The notes under the pieces: model-generated | Database searches by the model: none | What the model was told of the DNA's origin: nothing | What the model saw: only the letters and a program-made list of their open reading frames with translations | Shown here: in pieces, positions 20,158 to 31,146 of the stretch | Numbering within the stretch: the first letter of the stretch is position 1 | Layout of the letters: each line of letters starts with the position of its first letter | Source of the DNA: Stemphylium vesicarium | Lineage: Eukaryota > Ascomycota > Dothideomycetes > Pleosporales > Pleosporaceae | Assembly (NCBI GenBank): GCA_004380135.1 | Contig: QXCR01000037.1 | Location: 124,001-188,000, forward strand | DNA length: 64,000 nt | Direction: 5' to 3' | Made by a program: the position numbers and the translations under genes

Positions 20158-22240
20158 CTAAGCGTAGTTGGCAGTGACGGCTCCATACCGAACGCCGTTG
20201 ACCAGGAGAGAGAACTCCAGAGAAGACTGGACAACCATCTCAACCTGAAATGACAGTGTATGGTAGAAGCGACCGCACGGGCTTGAACGGATCTGGAAAG
20301 CGTTCTCGGGGACATCCTTCAGATCAACATGCAAGGTAGCGACCCTGTAGACACCCTATTGAAGTTTAGCATACAGTTTTCCGGGTAGTCAGAGAGATTC
20401 TTTGATTCACCTTGTCCTTGGAACGGGCCGGCACTTTATCCAAATCAGTGGCCAAAAGGTCAGAGCTCGCTCTACGAGTGCCGCCTTGCCAGAAGTAAAT
20501 AGAGAGGTCCAATGTAGCATGTGATTTTGATTTCGCCTCAAGGTCTTGGCCTTTCTTTAGCATCCACTGCATCTGATTGTTTGCTTGCTTTGTTCCCTTG
20601 TGCTGGGATATGAAGGAGTCGGCCTCTCTATGCTTTCCCGGGATGAAGTCAAGGTAACAATCGGTGCCATAGTGTCTACGACACTTACGATTCTTGATCG
20701 AAGCACGGCCGTCGCCTTCAAGGCCCTTGGCGGCTGCACCACGGACTATCGCCGACCAACTGTAACATGTCAGTCACTGGTGGTCATGAATGATGGGAGT
20801 TATCGCTTACGCATGAGCAGGTCGGATGGCTTGTAGGCCGTTGTCTTCTGCGAATGCCTTGACCTTCTCGTAAATGTAGGGCGATTCTGAAAAGCCACCG
20901 ACCATGAAGATAGACTGCAACTGTCAGTAATAGAAAATTGAGCAGGAATGCATGACAAACCTTTAGCACTACATTGCTCGAATGACGCGCTTGCTTCATT
21001 TGCCCAAGTAGAAGTTCGTATGTGCGGCGGAGTGAGAATTCGAACATCTCTTTCATGTCATCCCTATTCCGGTTAACCAACGTATTCGAGTCAGATTGGC
21101 CAACTCACGCAGTGATCATGATCTCTCCGTCTTGGATGCCTCTGTCCTCATCGTCCTCGACCGAGCTTAGAGGGACCGGTAGTCTCAGGAAATTGGTCTC
21201 AATTCCGGAGAATCCACTCTTGGCCTCGAGAACAAAATCTTGAGCCATGCGGCTCAGCTTCGGTGACAATGAGGTCCGGGGTAGGTGCTCGCTCCTCTCG
21301 CCGGCAATTGACATGAAATCAGTAGTTCCCAGACGACGTTCCAGCCATTTCAGGAACCATCGCTCGACAAAGCTACCACCGCACTGGTCCCCGCTTCCGA
21401 TAGTGGCTTCTTCCAGTGTGGTTGGGTTCAAATTGGCGATACGGTAAGAAATCCTTGATGTGAGAATACGAAGTCAGTACGTGGGTTAAATTCCATCACT
21501 GTGATGGTTACGTACAGATCGATTGTTCCACCTCCCATGTCACACACAATGAACCCATCACCTACCGCGAATTGCTCATCTTGAACACCTCCTCGTAGAG
21601 ACTGAATGGTGTAAATGGCCGCAGCTTCAGGCTCAGTTGTCAGTACTGTTCGCTTCAACAGAGGTAGCTCTTGACTATTGAACCCGGCCTTGTCGACAGC
21701 CTCTAGTGTGAGGTTTTTCGCCATGTCCGACCACACTGCAGGGACCGTGACGACGAGCGTGATGGGGAGCATTGTCCAAAGCTTTTTGCCATATTGAATG
21801 TCGAGGTTCTTGAGCAAATGAGCTTTGACATGTGCCAGATACTGTGCGATGATATCAACTGGCTCATTCGATGAGAATTGACCGCCGTTCAGAGAAAGCT
21901 CTTTGATGATCTTGTCGACTTCACCTGCCTTCTGATGGTCGAGCAGGAGTTTGGTCCACATGTGGCGCTTTACGTTTGGGGGTACGAGAGATCCCCATTG
22001 TGTACTGTCATTCAAGGCGATCTCACTGGGCACCTTCTCCTTCGTGCCAATCTTCGTGTGACGAGATGGCCAGTCCTTGATTACGAAGATGTCCTTTCCG
22101 ACCACCCCGGTGTCAGAGGTCTCACAGAAAGCGACGCCCGGTTAGGATTAGTTGCTGACCGTTAGTGAGTTGCTTCAGATAAACTTACCTGTGTACGTAG
22201 TGCCATAATCTAGGCCGATCACCAAGCGATTACTTAGCAT
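20158..22240 (-). CDS. Hsp70-like ATPase (HSPA12-type), one unusable splice acceptor
   Basis: Seven exons on the minus strand, 590 aa: 22240-22189, 22137-21516, 21453-21109, 21063-20961, 20914-20811, 20759-20411, 20355-20158. The actin/Hsp70 ATPase signature is complete: phosphate-1 LVIGLDYGTTYTG, phosphate-2 VCDMGGGTIDL, adenosine loop SIFMVGGFSESPYIYEKV, and WSAIVRGAAAKGLEG. It lacks the C-terminal substrate-binding domain of true Hsp70, like fungal HSPA12-type proteins, whose clients are unknown. Five of six introns are canonical with consistent phase. The first is not: joining TYT-G to GVAFCE needs an acceptor at 22138-22139, where the transcript reads GG instead of AG, and every AG upstream runs into an in-frame TAA. 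Either a sequence error, a strain-specific mutation or first-step decay. Diverges from the coiled-coil gene at 22504. Confidence 0.8.
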
Positions 22241-22503
22241 GATGAATGTATGCGTAATAGCAGACTAGGGTTGCTCGTTGTTGGGGTAATTAAGACGAAC
22301 AAGAGTATTGCACGAGTGTGGGAAAGGTTTAGCGAGCAGTCTGAAAATTTTCAAGCTCCTCAAGGTGAAGGTGAGAGTGAAGGCGGAATTGGTTGCGCGG
22401 GAGCAGACCGCTACCGTGTTGCCTTCTCACCATCCACTCGTAAGCGCCTCCCCCACGTCTCTCAATTCTCACCCTATCGACCCTGATAGACACTTCTCGT
22501 GTC
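22241..22503. promoter_or_regulatory. divergent promoter, Hsp70-like / coiled-coil genes
   Basis: Only 263 nt separate the two proposed start codons on opposite strands, so both core promoters must lie here. I found no obvious inverted nGAAn heat-shock element array, although gaaaatttt and ttctca motifs are present. Confidence 0.4.
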
Positions 22504-24175
22504 ATGCTTGAAGAACTGGGAGCTGTCATTTCAGAAGCATTGTCGCGTGCAGTAAGTTTCAGTAACTGCCCTCTCGAGAAGATCCCAGATACTGACAACA
22601 TGCACTAAGGTCACCGTCATCATGGGCTCCGCCAATCCTACTGCGTCTACCACATCGCGACGTCGTCAAGGAGACCATGTCCCAGGCGACCCCGCCCCAC
22701 GAGTGAGAGCCGATGCCAAAGAGACGGAGAGGAGCAGTGTTGATATGGCCCGTCGCCCACAAAAGAACGAGATCACGGGTGATCGCGAGAGAATGCGGAA
22801 CTACCCTGCTAAGGTAACCGAGCCGAAGATCGCGTCCGAAGATGTTGTTGCGGAGTTCCAAACTGCACTCATCATGTGTGAGAGCAGCTTACAAGAGCAG
22901 CGAACCAAGTACAAGGAGCTTGTGATCGCTAACAGCAAAGCGTCGGCGGTCAATGCAGAACAAGCCGAGAGAATTGAGGATCAGGCCAACACACTTGCGA
23001 AACAACAGGAAGAGGCCAAGTGGAAGTTCGATCTGCTCAATCGGATCCTTACCGACCATCTCAGCCCATATGCAGAGTCCAGAGGCGCTCTTCCGAAGGA
23101 GTGGTTCCCAGAGTCAATCCTCGAATTTATTGGCGCCATGTCAAAGGATGCTGCAAACGCCAATACCAACGCTGCTGAGAATACATCTCTGACTGAGCAT
23201 GTCCGGTACCTTCAGACAGAGATACTAGCGAACGTAGAGAGGGTCCACATTGCTCCTGACGAGCAGCTCTCCCGGGAGTTCCGCGTCATCGTCGCACTCG
23301 TGAAAACCCTCAGCCGCACTATTCGCATCTTAGACAACGTCAATATTGCGGCAGTCTTGGGCGGCGGTGTCTTGCTGAAGGATGTCTCCCATCATCACTG
23401 GTCTGCGCGCCCAAAGAAGAAGTTACTAGTCGAGGCCTGGATCTGGTCAATCCTCGTCCAAAAGGTCTTTCGGAAGCCCTTCACTATTCTCGGAAACCAA
23501 TGCGAGATCTTGAGCGCAAGTTGGCAGAGCATCTACATGGAGGATCACTTCGAAGGCTGGCCCAAGCCTACAGCCCTCTCCGAAACATGGCGCCATACAA
23601 CAATGGAGAGTATGCTAGAGCAGGTAGACCGAGAAACTATCACGCATGGTAAGAAGAAAGACGTGTCTGGGAAGCTTGATGCCCAGATCCTTGCCTTGCG
23701 GATCGAGACATTCAACACCATCGGAGGCTGTTTGTCGAGCGTTTCTTCGACTGTCGCCGAGGTTCAGCAAGTCAAGAACATTGTCGATAAAGCATTCTCG
23801 TTTGCGATACAAATGGCACTCCAGCGCGTTCGCTTGCAAGTCACCTGGCCTAAAGTCGGGAACAAGTTCAACACGGACGCGATGAAGGTCATCCCAGACC
23901 CTGACGGCGAAGACTATGAGGACGGAACAGTCGCATTCGTCGTCAACCCAGGTCTCACGAAGTGGGGTGATGCTCATGGCAAGAACCTCGACCATCGTTA
24001 CGACATCATTCAGTCTTTAGTGCAGTGTGAGGTTGCTCACAAGCAAGAGGCTCCTGGGCCTAAACCTATAGCACGGGGTTGGGCCAACGTTGTGAAGCAC
24101 GGCCCAGAGGCAGCTTCGCAGTCAAAGCGCGAGCCAGGCAAAGGAGGAGAGAGCCAGCGCTGGGTCAGTTTCTGA
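22504..24175 (+). CDS. coiled-coil protein of unknown function, paired with the Hsp70-like gene
   Basis: The main frame from ATG 22622 encodes 517 aa. A short first exon, 22504-22551 (MLEELGAVISEALSRA), joins in phase through a gtaagt intron (22552-22609) to 22610, giving 537 aa; the ATG at 22622 is the alternative start. The N-terminus is basic and disordered, followed by a coiled coil at about residues 95-160 (QEQRTKYKELVIANSKASAV, AEQAERIEDQANTLAKQQEE). The rest is alpha-helical without membrane segments and includes FRVIVALVKTLSRTIRILDN, KKKLLVEAWIWSILVQKVF and VQQVKNIVDKAFSFAIQMAL; the last 40 residues are disordered. I do not recognise the family. The starts of this gene and the Hsp70-like gene lie 263 nt apart on opposite strands, so they may share control. 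Confidence 0.8.
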
Positions 24176-24851
24176 TAATTCGTTGAGGTGGATTGATCAC
24201 CAGGCAGGGCTACGTGGCGGTTCAGGTCAAGCACACAGGGGAAAGATAGAAACCGTCATAAATTTCCACAGGAGAAGATGTGCAGATGTCTACATCAGCT
24301 GGTTCTTCTTTCTGAAGCTAGAATCTGTCATTATCATCGCTGTGAGGATAGTCTCTACTCCGAAACTATAGCATAGAAAGAATTAAAGAAAAAACTCACC
24401 TGAGAGAATTTTGGTGCTTCGTATTATCGGTGCACTAACTCCCCGAAGATGTTTGTGTGCGTGCATTTTAAAGTCTTGACGTATAGCGTATCGGATGGTG
24501 ATGTGATGATTAAAGGAGATGAGACGCGATCGGAATCGAGTCGGAAGTGAATGTTCACGTCAGAGGCGTGCCGACGCGAGGCCGTTTCCGAGACTAGCGC
24601 CCAACGCGTCGGTCACATCCTCAGTACTACCACTGCCAGATGTGCCAGCACCTGCAATCCACGCATACGAATTGCCCTTCTCCAGTACTCTATATTTTAA
24701 TCATACCTTCTATTATTCCCCCGCCCAATGCTGAGCATACAGTAACCCGCACCCCGACCCCCACCAGCCCTTACAAAATCTACCAGACGCGTCTTCCCGC
24801 GCGTATTCTCCACGCCTGCACGCAGGCCAGACGTCTGTACCTCATACCGAC
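24176..24851. other. intergenic region, 676 nt
   Basis: 3' flank of the coiled-coil gene and promoter of CDC45. The last 200 nt before 24852 are C-rich (cccgcaccccgacccccacc). No gene seen. Confidence 0.5.
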
Positions 24852-27470
24852 ATGTACCTCCCGCGGAACCTGATAGCACACCTATATCAGAATCTCGTCA
24901 AACGAACACATGCCGCCGCACCGCCAGTTCTGCTCCTAGTCGCCCTCGAACCAGACGCGCTTTGTGCCTGTCGAATACTCACCGCGTTGCTAAAGCGCGA
25001 CTACATACCCCACAAGATTCAGCCAATCGCCGGTTATGGCGACCTGTCACGAGCGGCGGATGAGCTGGTACGGCCGATGCGGACAACCGAGGGCGGAAGT
25101 GGAGGCGTAGTTGTATGTCTGGGTGTGGGAGGCATGGTAGACATGGAAGAGATACTGGGCCTAGACGTAGATGAGAATGGAGAAGGCGGGACTGGCGATG
25201 TCGAAGTCTGGCTCCTGGACGCGAGACGACCGTGGAATCTTACCAATGTTTTTGCGGCCCCAGTCAGTCAGGACCCTGCCACAGGAGAGTTTGTGCGGAG
25301 ACAGGCAGGCGTGGACAAGGGTAAGATCTTGCAGTCATATCAGTCGTCAAGAGGTGGAATTATAGTCTTTGACGATGGCGATATCGAGGAAGAGATGCAG
25401 GCGGAGCGGGAAGCATATGCGGGGCTCGAGGAGATGCCTGAAGTGGGGGAGGAAGACGACCTGAGCGACTCGGACCCGGAAGACGAAGAGCCGCCGTCTG
25501 GACAGGCTCCGAAGAAGAGAAAGTCATGGGGCGAGGGGGAAGACTCTGACGACGACATGACAGACGACGAGCGGCCAGCACAAAGACGGAGGAGTAATTC
25601 GGTGCGTTCAGCGTCTTCATTTGAAAACACATGCTAACATATCCAGGGCGGCTCAATACCGTCATCCCCCGAGCCGCGACGGCGACGAGGTCTACTTGCA
25701 GCAAACCAATTAGGCGGATCCTCCGACTTTTCACGTTCAGACTCCCGTAGCCGCTCAGCATCCCCATCGGTAGCTGCGCCCAAAGAAAAGTCTGTCAAAA
25801 GCCTACGAAGGCAACTCATAAAGAAGCGGGACAAGTACACAGGCACCCTCGACAAGTACTACGAACTCGGCACCTCCTACTCAGACCCCGTCTCTTCCCT
25901 CGTGTACAACCTAGCCTCCGAACTCGGTCGCGAAGACAACGACCTGCTATGGAACGCCATCGTCGGTGTCAGCAGTCTGGAACTGTACGGACGAACAGGA
26001 AGCGGGGTTGGGCTCAACCCACTTTCCGCACAAGGCGGATCGGCAGGGTGGAATGGTAATCGCGGGGAGAATATACGATCAGTGCTGCGAGACGAAGTGC
26101 GCCGATTGAATCCCGTCACAGATGCCACAAGCGTGTCCCGCGATGCAACAATGGGCGAGGTCTGGGGTGTTATTCCTACAAGCGCTCGCTCAGCAACAGA
26201 CAAGTCCATTCGCCTTTCCCCTGAACCTCGCTTCCTTCTCCTTCGACATTGGTCTTTATACGAAAGCATGCTACACTCCCCATACCTCTCCGCCAAACTA
26301 CACATCTGGAGCGATGCGGGGCAAAAGCGACTTGCCAAACTACTCGCAAAAATGGGTGTCTCCCTTACCGAGTGCAAGCAACGATATACACACATGGACA
26401 TGGATCTGAAGCGTGGCCTGCGTGAACGCCTGCTCAAGTTCGCCCCACAATACGGTCTCGATGGCCTAGTTCCCCCAAAGTCAAGTACAGGTGATCCCAA
26501 AGATGGATGGGGTTTCGTCCGCTGCTGGGGCTGGAAAGCCTGTCTGTCCGCCATCGACGCCGGTGTCGTCCTGGGTGCCATCCTCGAAGTCGGCGACGCA
26601 AAGAACCTCAACCAATCCGCCCTCGACAGTGCAAACTTTGTCGGAACAAACGACCACGCCGAAATCCCCTCCTCCACCCAAGAACAGCAAGACCTCGCCC
26701 AGGAACACATCACCAGCCGTTTCTGGACAGCATACGACGCTCTAGGTAGCATAGACCTCCTCGTCGAACACATCAGCACAGCCCAACACCTCCACCGCGC
26801 CATCCTACGCACAGGAACCGCGCTCATCGAAAAGAAACAAATCCGCCACCTCCGCGCCTTCCGCATGGCCGTTGTAAAAGAGGGCCCCGACGTGCAACTC
26901 TTCACCCACCCAGGCGCCCTCACCAAACTCGCCCTCTGGATCGCCGAAGCCATTGTCGAACTCAACGGCACAAAGGGCAAAAACAAAGGCAGCGAGCTCG
27001 TCATGGCCGGCCTCGACGACTCCCGCGGTCTCTACGTCGTCGTCGGCCTCGGTGGCGGCGGCGGCACTACCGAATCTGCGAAATCGCGTCTCCAGAAACG
27101 CGAGGCCAAGATGAAAGCCAAGGAAGCCAGGGCAGCGAAGAAGGAAGAAGAACGACTCCAGCGACGCAAGGCCCGTGTTGCGCGTAACCTTGCTGCCGGC
27201 CTTGAAGAAGACGAAGTCGCAGATGACACTGAATCCGAAGCTTCGGAATCGTCAGATGAGTCTTCTGGCAACGATTCCGAAGACGACGATGACGATGATG
27301 ATAAGAGGGGGTCTGGTCGCAACCGCTTCGGCAACGCGTTTCAAGAGGTTGTTCGCGAGACGGGGGCGCGTGTGCGCATGGATAGCTTCGAGGCGTGCGT
27401 TATTGAAATCAAAAAGGAGGATTTGAGTGGCTTTTTGGAAAAGTTGAGTCAGAAGGCTGTTGTGGGGTAA
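24852..27470 (+). CDS. CDC45: CDC45, replicative helicase (CMG) subunit
   Basis: Two exons, 24852-25601 and 25647-27470, 857 aa; the intron has a gtgcgt donor, gctaac branch site and atccag acceptor. Cdc45 joins Mcm2-7 and GINS to form the CMG helicase at origins and forks. The N-terminus is the inactive DHH-like fold: LLLVALEPDALCACRILTAL and IPHKIQPIAGYGDLSRAADE, then EVWLLDARRPWNLTNVF and GGIIVFDDGDIEEE. An acidic, Ser-rich linker (about residues 195-300) is typical. The C-terminal half has the family blocks TLDKYYELGTSYSDPVSSLV, LLRHWSLYESMLHSPYLSAK, YGLDGLVPP and RTGTALIEKKQIRHLRAFRM. A second charged insertion (coiled coil with a poly-Asp run, near residues 730-800) precedes the last conserved strands, making the protein longer than yeast Cdc45 (650 aa). 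Confidence 0.95.
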
Positions 27471-28002
27471 TTTGAGTGTTGGTTGTGTGTCTTTTTCTTT
27501 TGTTTAGGTGGGAAGGCATGAGTCTTGGATCTTCGGACGGTTCAAAACAGGATGAGTTTGGCATAGCCGTTGATATTGGCACGTACGTTGTTTGGGGGGT
27601 TCGATACGTTGGATACCCTTGGGTTACTTCCCCTTTCATTTTCCCCTCTTTCATTTTCCCCTCTTTCATTCCCCCTTTTTCTTATTGTTATGGCATAGAT
27701 ATCTGGCGAACCATGTGAACAAAGCGAATGAAATCAACCAAGGTCAAGTGGAGTTTTTGTCGTTTATAGCATAGCAAGCAGCACAAGCACAAAGTCAAAT
27801 TAAAGTAAATCAGGAAAAGAACACAGAAGCAAGCGATGATATGAATCGAGTTGATGCAATTCAAATGCCATTCTCTACCAAAAGAGAGAAGAACGACAAC
27901 CAAGGAAAAAAAGGGAAAGTGGTATCTTCAGTAGTACTAACGCGCAACCAACGCCAATCCACCCTACCCCATCAATACTACAACCCCCATCTACATCGTC
28001 CT
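27471..28002. other. intergenic between convergent genes, 532 nt
   Basis: Shared 3' flank of CDC45 and the acyltransferase gene, AT-richer than the coding neighbours, with a pyrimidine repeat at 27631-27680. No gene seen. Confidence 0.5.
27631..27680 (+). repeat. 15-bp pyrimidine-rich tandem repeat, ~3 copies
   Basis: The unit tcattttcccctctt starts at 27636 and 27651, and a third, diverged copy starts at 27666. All-pyrimidine except one A per unit. Lies in the 3' flank of CDC45. Confidence 0.8.
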
Positions 28003-30392
28003 CTACCTCTCCTTCATCCCCATAGTCAACCCCTCGCCATCCTCGCCATCATCCCAACTCCCCTCCCCACTACTCCTCCTCTTCCTCGTCCGCTGCTTAA
28101 CTCCATCCGTCAGCCTCCTCTTCACCTCATCCATATTGCCATCAATCGTGCTAAAAGGCTTGAGCTGGAAGCCGCTGAGGTTCAAGCTACTGCTATTCCT
28201 GCTATGGCTCTTCTTAGGCGTCTGCGGCCTGCTAGAGAAGAAGTCTTGATTTGCAAGGTCGTGGAAGGATTCGTTGCGCGGGATTTCGTTGATGGAGCCT
28301 GGTGAGGTGGGGTAGTCGTACGTTTCGATGTCTTGGCCAGCTTCTTTGCGAGCGTCTTCGTCCGTCTTTCCAGGTGGCGTGTGGGGACGGTCTTGCTTGA
28401 TGAAGGGATCTTCTACGATGCGCTTGGAGTGGAAGTCCTCGTACATTTCAGGGCCGAGCTCGTTGATGATATCGTTGACGCGCTGGGCAAGGTTCTCGCG
28501 GCGCTCTTGGAGCTTGACGAGCTCGCTGTTGGAGAAGGGATTCATCATCTTCCAGAGTGGGCCAAGGGATTTGAGAATGTCCATGGCAACCTCGCCGAAT
28601 CGAAGAGCGCCATAGGTGAGTGTGACGTAGACGACGAGTTGAGGAAGGATGAGCCAGCGTTTCTGGATACCGTCTGGGAGGTATCCGTTGCAGTTGTTGT
28701 ACGAGTACCAGTAGAGCCCGAGACACACATACCACGCATAAGCTGCTGGTGCGGCAGCCATGGCAACAAGAAGCTTCCAGGTAGCCATGACGTCTCTAGC
28801 TTGAACCTTGACGTTTGACGCGGCGAGAGCTTCTCTTGCTTTCTTGATCGAGACGACCTTTGTGACGATGAAGACCAGACTGAAGAGGAGGGTTCCGGGA
28901 AGGACGAGCAGACTAAGGAACAGTAGCTTTCCAAGGCGGTAGAAAAAGAGACCAGCAGCTTTAATGGGATGCATCTTCGCATATTGCACTTGGTGGTCCC
29001 GGAGACCGAGTGCTTTCAGTTTGCCGTTGTAAGTAATAACCTCCTTCTTGAGCTCCACGATGCGAGGGTCGTCCTTGTATCGTTCGTAGCCTTGGACGAG
29101 ACGGCGGTTCAGCTCGACAATCCTGGGTAGCGGTAGTTTCGTGCCCTTGGAGTTGTAAAGACGGCGCACAGCTTGAATGACCTATCAACAGGATTAGCAA
29201 TGGACTGGTCAGATACCTATATCACTGCACATACCATAAGTGTATCGTAATCTGGGGTCGTGACGGTAACAGAGATAAGGCCTTGACGAATAGTCTCCAA
29301 CATTTCACCAATTGCATCTCTCCTTCCCGGTCCATCAAACTTCTGGGCTAGCTCAGGCGGTACATGGATAGGAGTTCCAAATTCGATGACAGCCCTTGAG
29401 CGGAACTTGTGCGCGTGGAAGTAGTTCATGCCAACCGGTATGATGTTAAGATTGCAGTCGGGCTTGGTTTGGACAGTACCGAGAGCCATGATGGCGACAC
29501 CAGCTGAGAGATGTTAGTAATGGAATTGCTGCGAGTAAATGAGCACTCACCTTTGAGAGGCAGGAGATCGGTACGGTCATGGCTACCACCTTCAGGGAAG
29601 ATACCAATGCTTCCACCGTGATGAAGAACCGCATGTACAGCGTCGTAAACCTCCGTCTGGTCGAGTTTGGGCGCAATCTGGAAGGAGGTTCCTTCATAGC
29701 CGTCGGCAATGCCCTTCTTGGCGTCTGCTCCACCAACAAATGTGCCGTCCTTGGTCATATCGTTGCGTCCCGTCATCTGCTGCATCGCAACACCTCCCTT
29801 GAAGCCGCGCTTGAGCCTAATTTCTTCCGGGCCCTTGATTTCCAAAATCTCCGCAGTCGCCGCCTTGTTGTCTACTTTCGGGAGTACGAGCGAACCGCCA
29901 ACCTGGAACAGCTTGTCTTCAAAGTTGGTGCCTACACCGCGGACGAGAGTGGGGTCGTTGATGGGATCTGGGAGGTATATCTTGCCGCTTGCTGGCTTGG
30001 TCATGTCCATGGCTCTTCCTACGGGCACGACACCCGTCAAACCTGCCATTGCGCCCACGAACTTGCGCTTCATGGATTTATCGGCAATGAGGAACTGAAT
30101 TCGGCGGTCCGCTTCTTTCTTGACGACTCGCATCAACATGAGGGGGTCAACAAACTACCATCTGTCAGCTTCCACCACCCCTAACAAAGGCATTGTCGCC
30201 TACCTGGTTCGCATGCGGGGCGCACACGAAAATGACAGGGCCTTCTTTGGGCACTTTCCAACTACTCCTGGGATGGACTTCTCTGAAAAAGAGCTCAACC
30301 AGTATCGAAAAGGTCCACAGAAAGGCATCGTAGACGTATTTGTTCATCACCGCGAGCTTCTTGCCCTTGGCGTCTCTCTTTTCGGTCGCCAT
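28003..30392 (-). CDS. glycerol-3-phosphate acyltransferase, Gpt2/Sct1-like
   Basis: Four exons on the minus strand: 30392-30204, 30154-29551, 29503-29235, 29181-28003, total 746 aa, matching yeast Sct1/Gpt2 (about 750). The enzyme acylates glycerol-3-phosphate (yeast members also use dihydroxyacetone phosphate) at the ER, the first step of phosphatidic acid synthesis. Acyltransferase motif I is CAPHANQFVDP, split by intron 1; the block FLIADKSMKRKFVGAMAG follows; motif III is GGSIGIFPEGGSHDRTDLLP, and motif IV is NIIPVGMNYFHAHKFRSR followed by VIEFGTPIHVP. A pair of membrane segments follows (LLFLSLLVLPGTLLFSLVFI; AAPAAYAWYVCLGLYW), and the C-terminal 150 residues are Ser-rich and probably cytosolic, a phosphoregulated region in the yeast enzymes. 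Converges with CDC45. Confidence 0.94.
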
Positions 30393-31146
30393 GGTGGCTA
30401 TCTAGACCACGAGGATGCTGCCGGTAAAGGAAAGGAAGATTATCTGTGCCGCTGCGAGGGCGAGATTGGCGTAGCCTCCTATGGCTGGTGGTGCGTCGTG
30501 ATACGCGAATTCGAGGGTAAATACGACAGCGATAGCGATCGAGGGGTGACGGCGGTTTGCAGTGCGCTCACTGCGGCGCGGGGTCGCTGATGGATGAGAC
30601 GGGCTGGAAGCTGTTCGCGAGGTCAGTCACTGTTTCTGAATTTTGCCATGGTGTTGCGCGCACTTTCTACCTTCTAGCACTTTCTCTACGGATCTGTTGT
30701 CGCGTGCGAGAGAACATCAGGCCACAGTTAAGCTCCGACCGTCAGCGGATCCTTGGATAGCCGAATGCCGAGCGACGAGAGTTTTTGTGGATTCCTGAGA
30801 GATACAAGTACTCAACATTCGCCTACTCGGAACGCTATTCTCGTTGTTGGGCTCGGATACGTCGAGGGGATGCAGACGGGCCGGGGTAGCGGGATAGTTC
30901 GCTATGTCATTGCACGTTAAACTTGCCGGCCCTTTTTCCATGGTGGGGTAGCCGCGCCCACGTCCAGCCTTCAGCCCATACGCGGTTTCAACAACACTAC
31001 AAGTCACAAAACCGAACATGACGACAAGCATGAATGAACCAATATACATTGTATTTAAGGGTTCCATAGGTAGACCCGGGAATATGGTAGTCTATCAATC
31101 AAGAAGGGTATATGTACAGTATTAAAGAGTAAGGAAGTGACCATGT
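30393..31146. other. intergenic region, 754 nt, with one possible small gene
   Basis: Promoter of the acyltransferase gene on the left and 3' flank of the GH76 gene on the right. The only candidate gene is the small minus-strand frame at 30717-31067. Confidence 0.45.
30717..31067 (-). CDS. possible small membrane-anchored protein, 116 aa
   Basis: Unrecognised minus-strand frame. The start MEPLNTMYIGSFMLVVMF continues into one hydrophobic helix (GSFMLVVMFGFVTCSVV), followed by a polar, Pro/Ser-rich remainder with no second helix, so a signal-anchored or secreted small protein would fit. There is no intron, no domain and no clear codon bias. Chance open frames of this size occur in this window, so it is listed only as a candidate. 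Confidence 0.25.
   Translation of the reverse strand: MEPLNTMYIGSFMLVVMFGFVTCSVVETAYGLKAGRGRGYPTMEKGPASLTCNDIANYPATPARLHPLDVSEPNNENSVPSRRMLSTCISQESTKTLVARHSAIQGSADGRSLTVA

Noticed and set aside
25877..27004. 375-codon minus-strand open frame
   Set aside because: It lies wholly antisense to conserved CDC45 sequence and is Arg/Ser-rich with no domain; a shadow frame.
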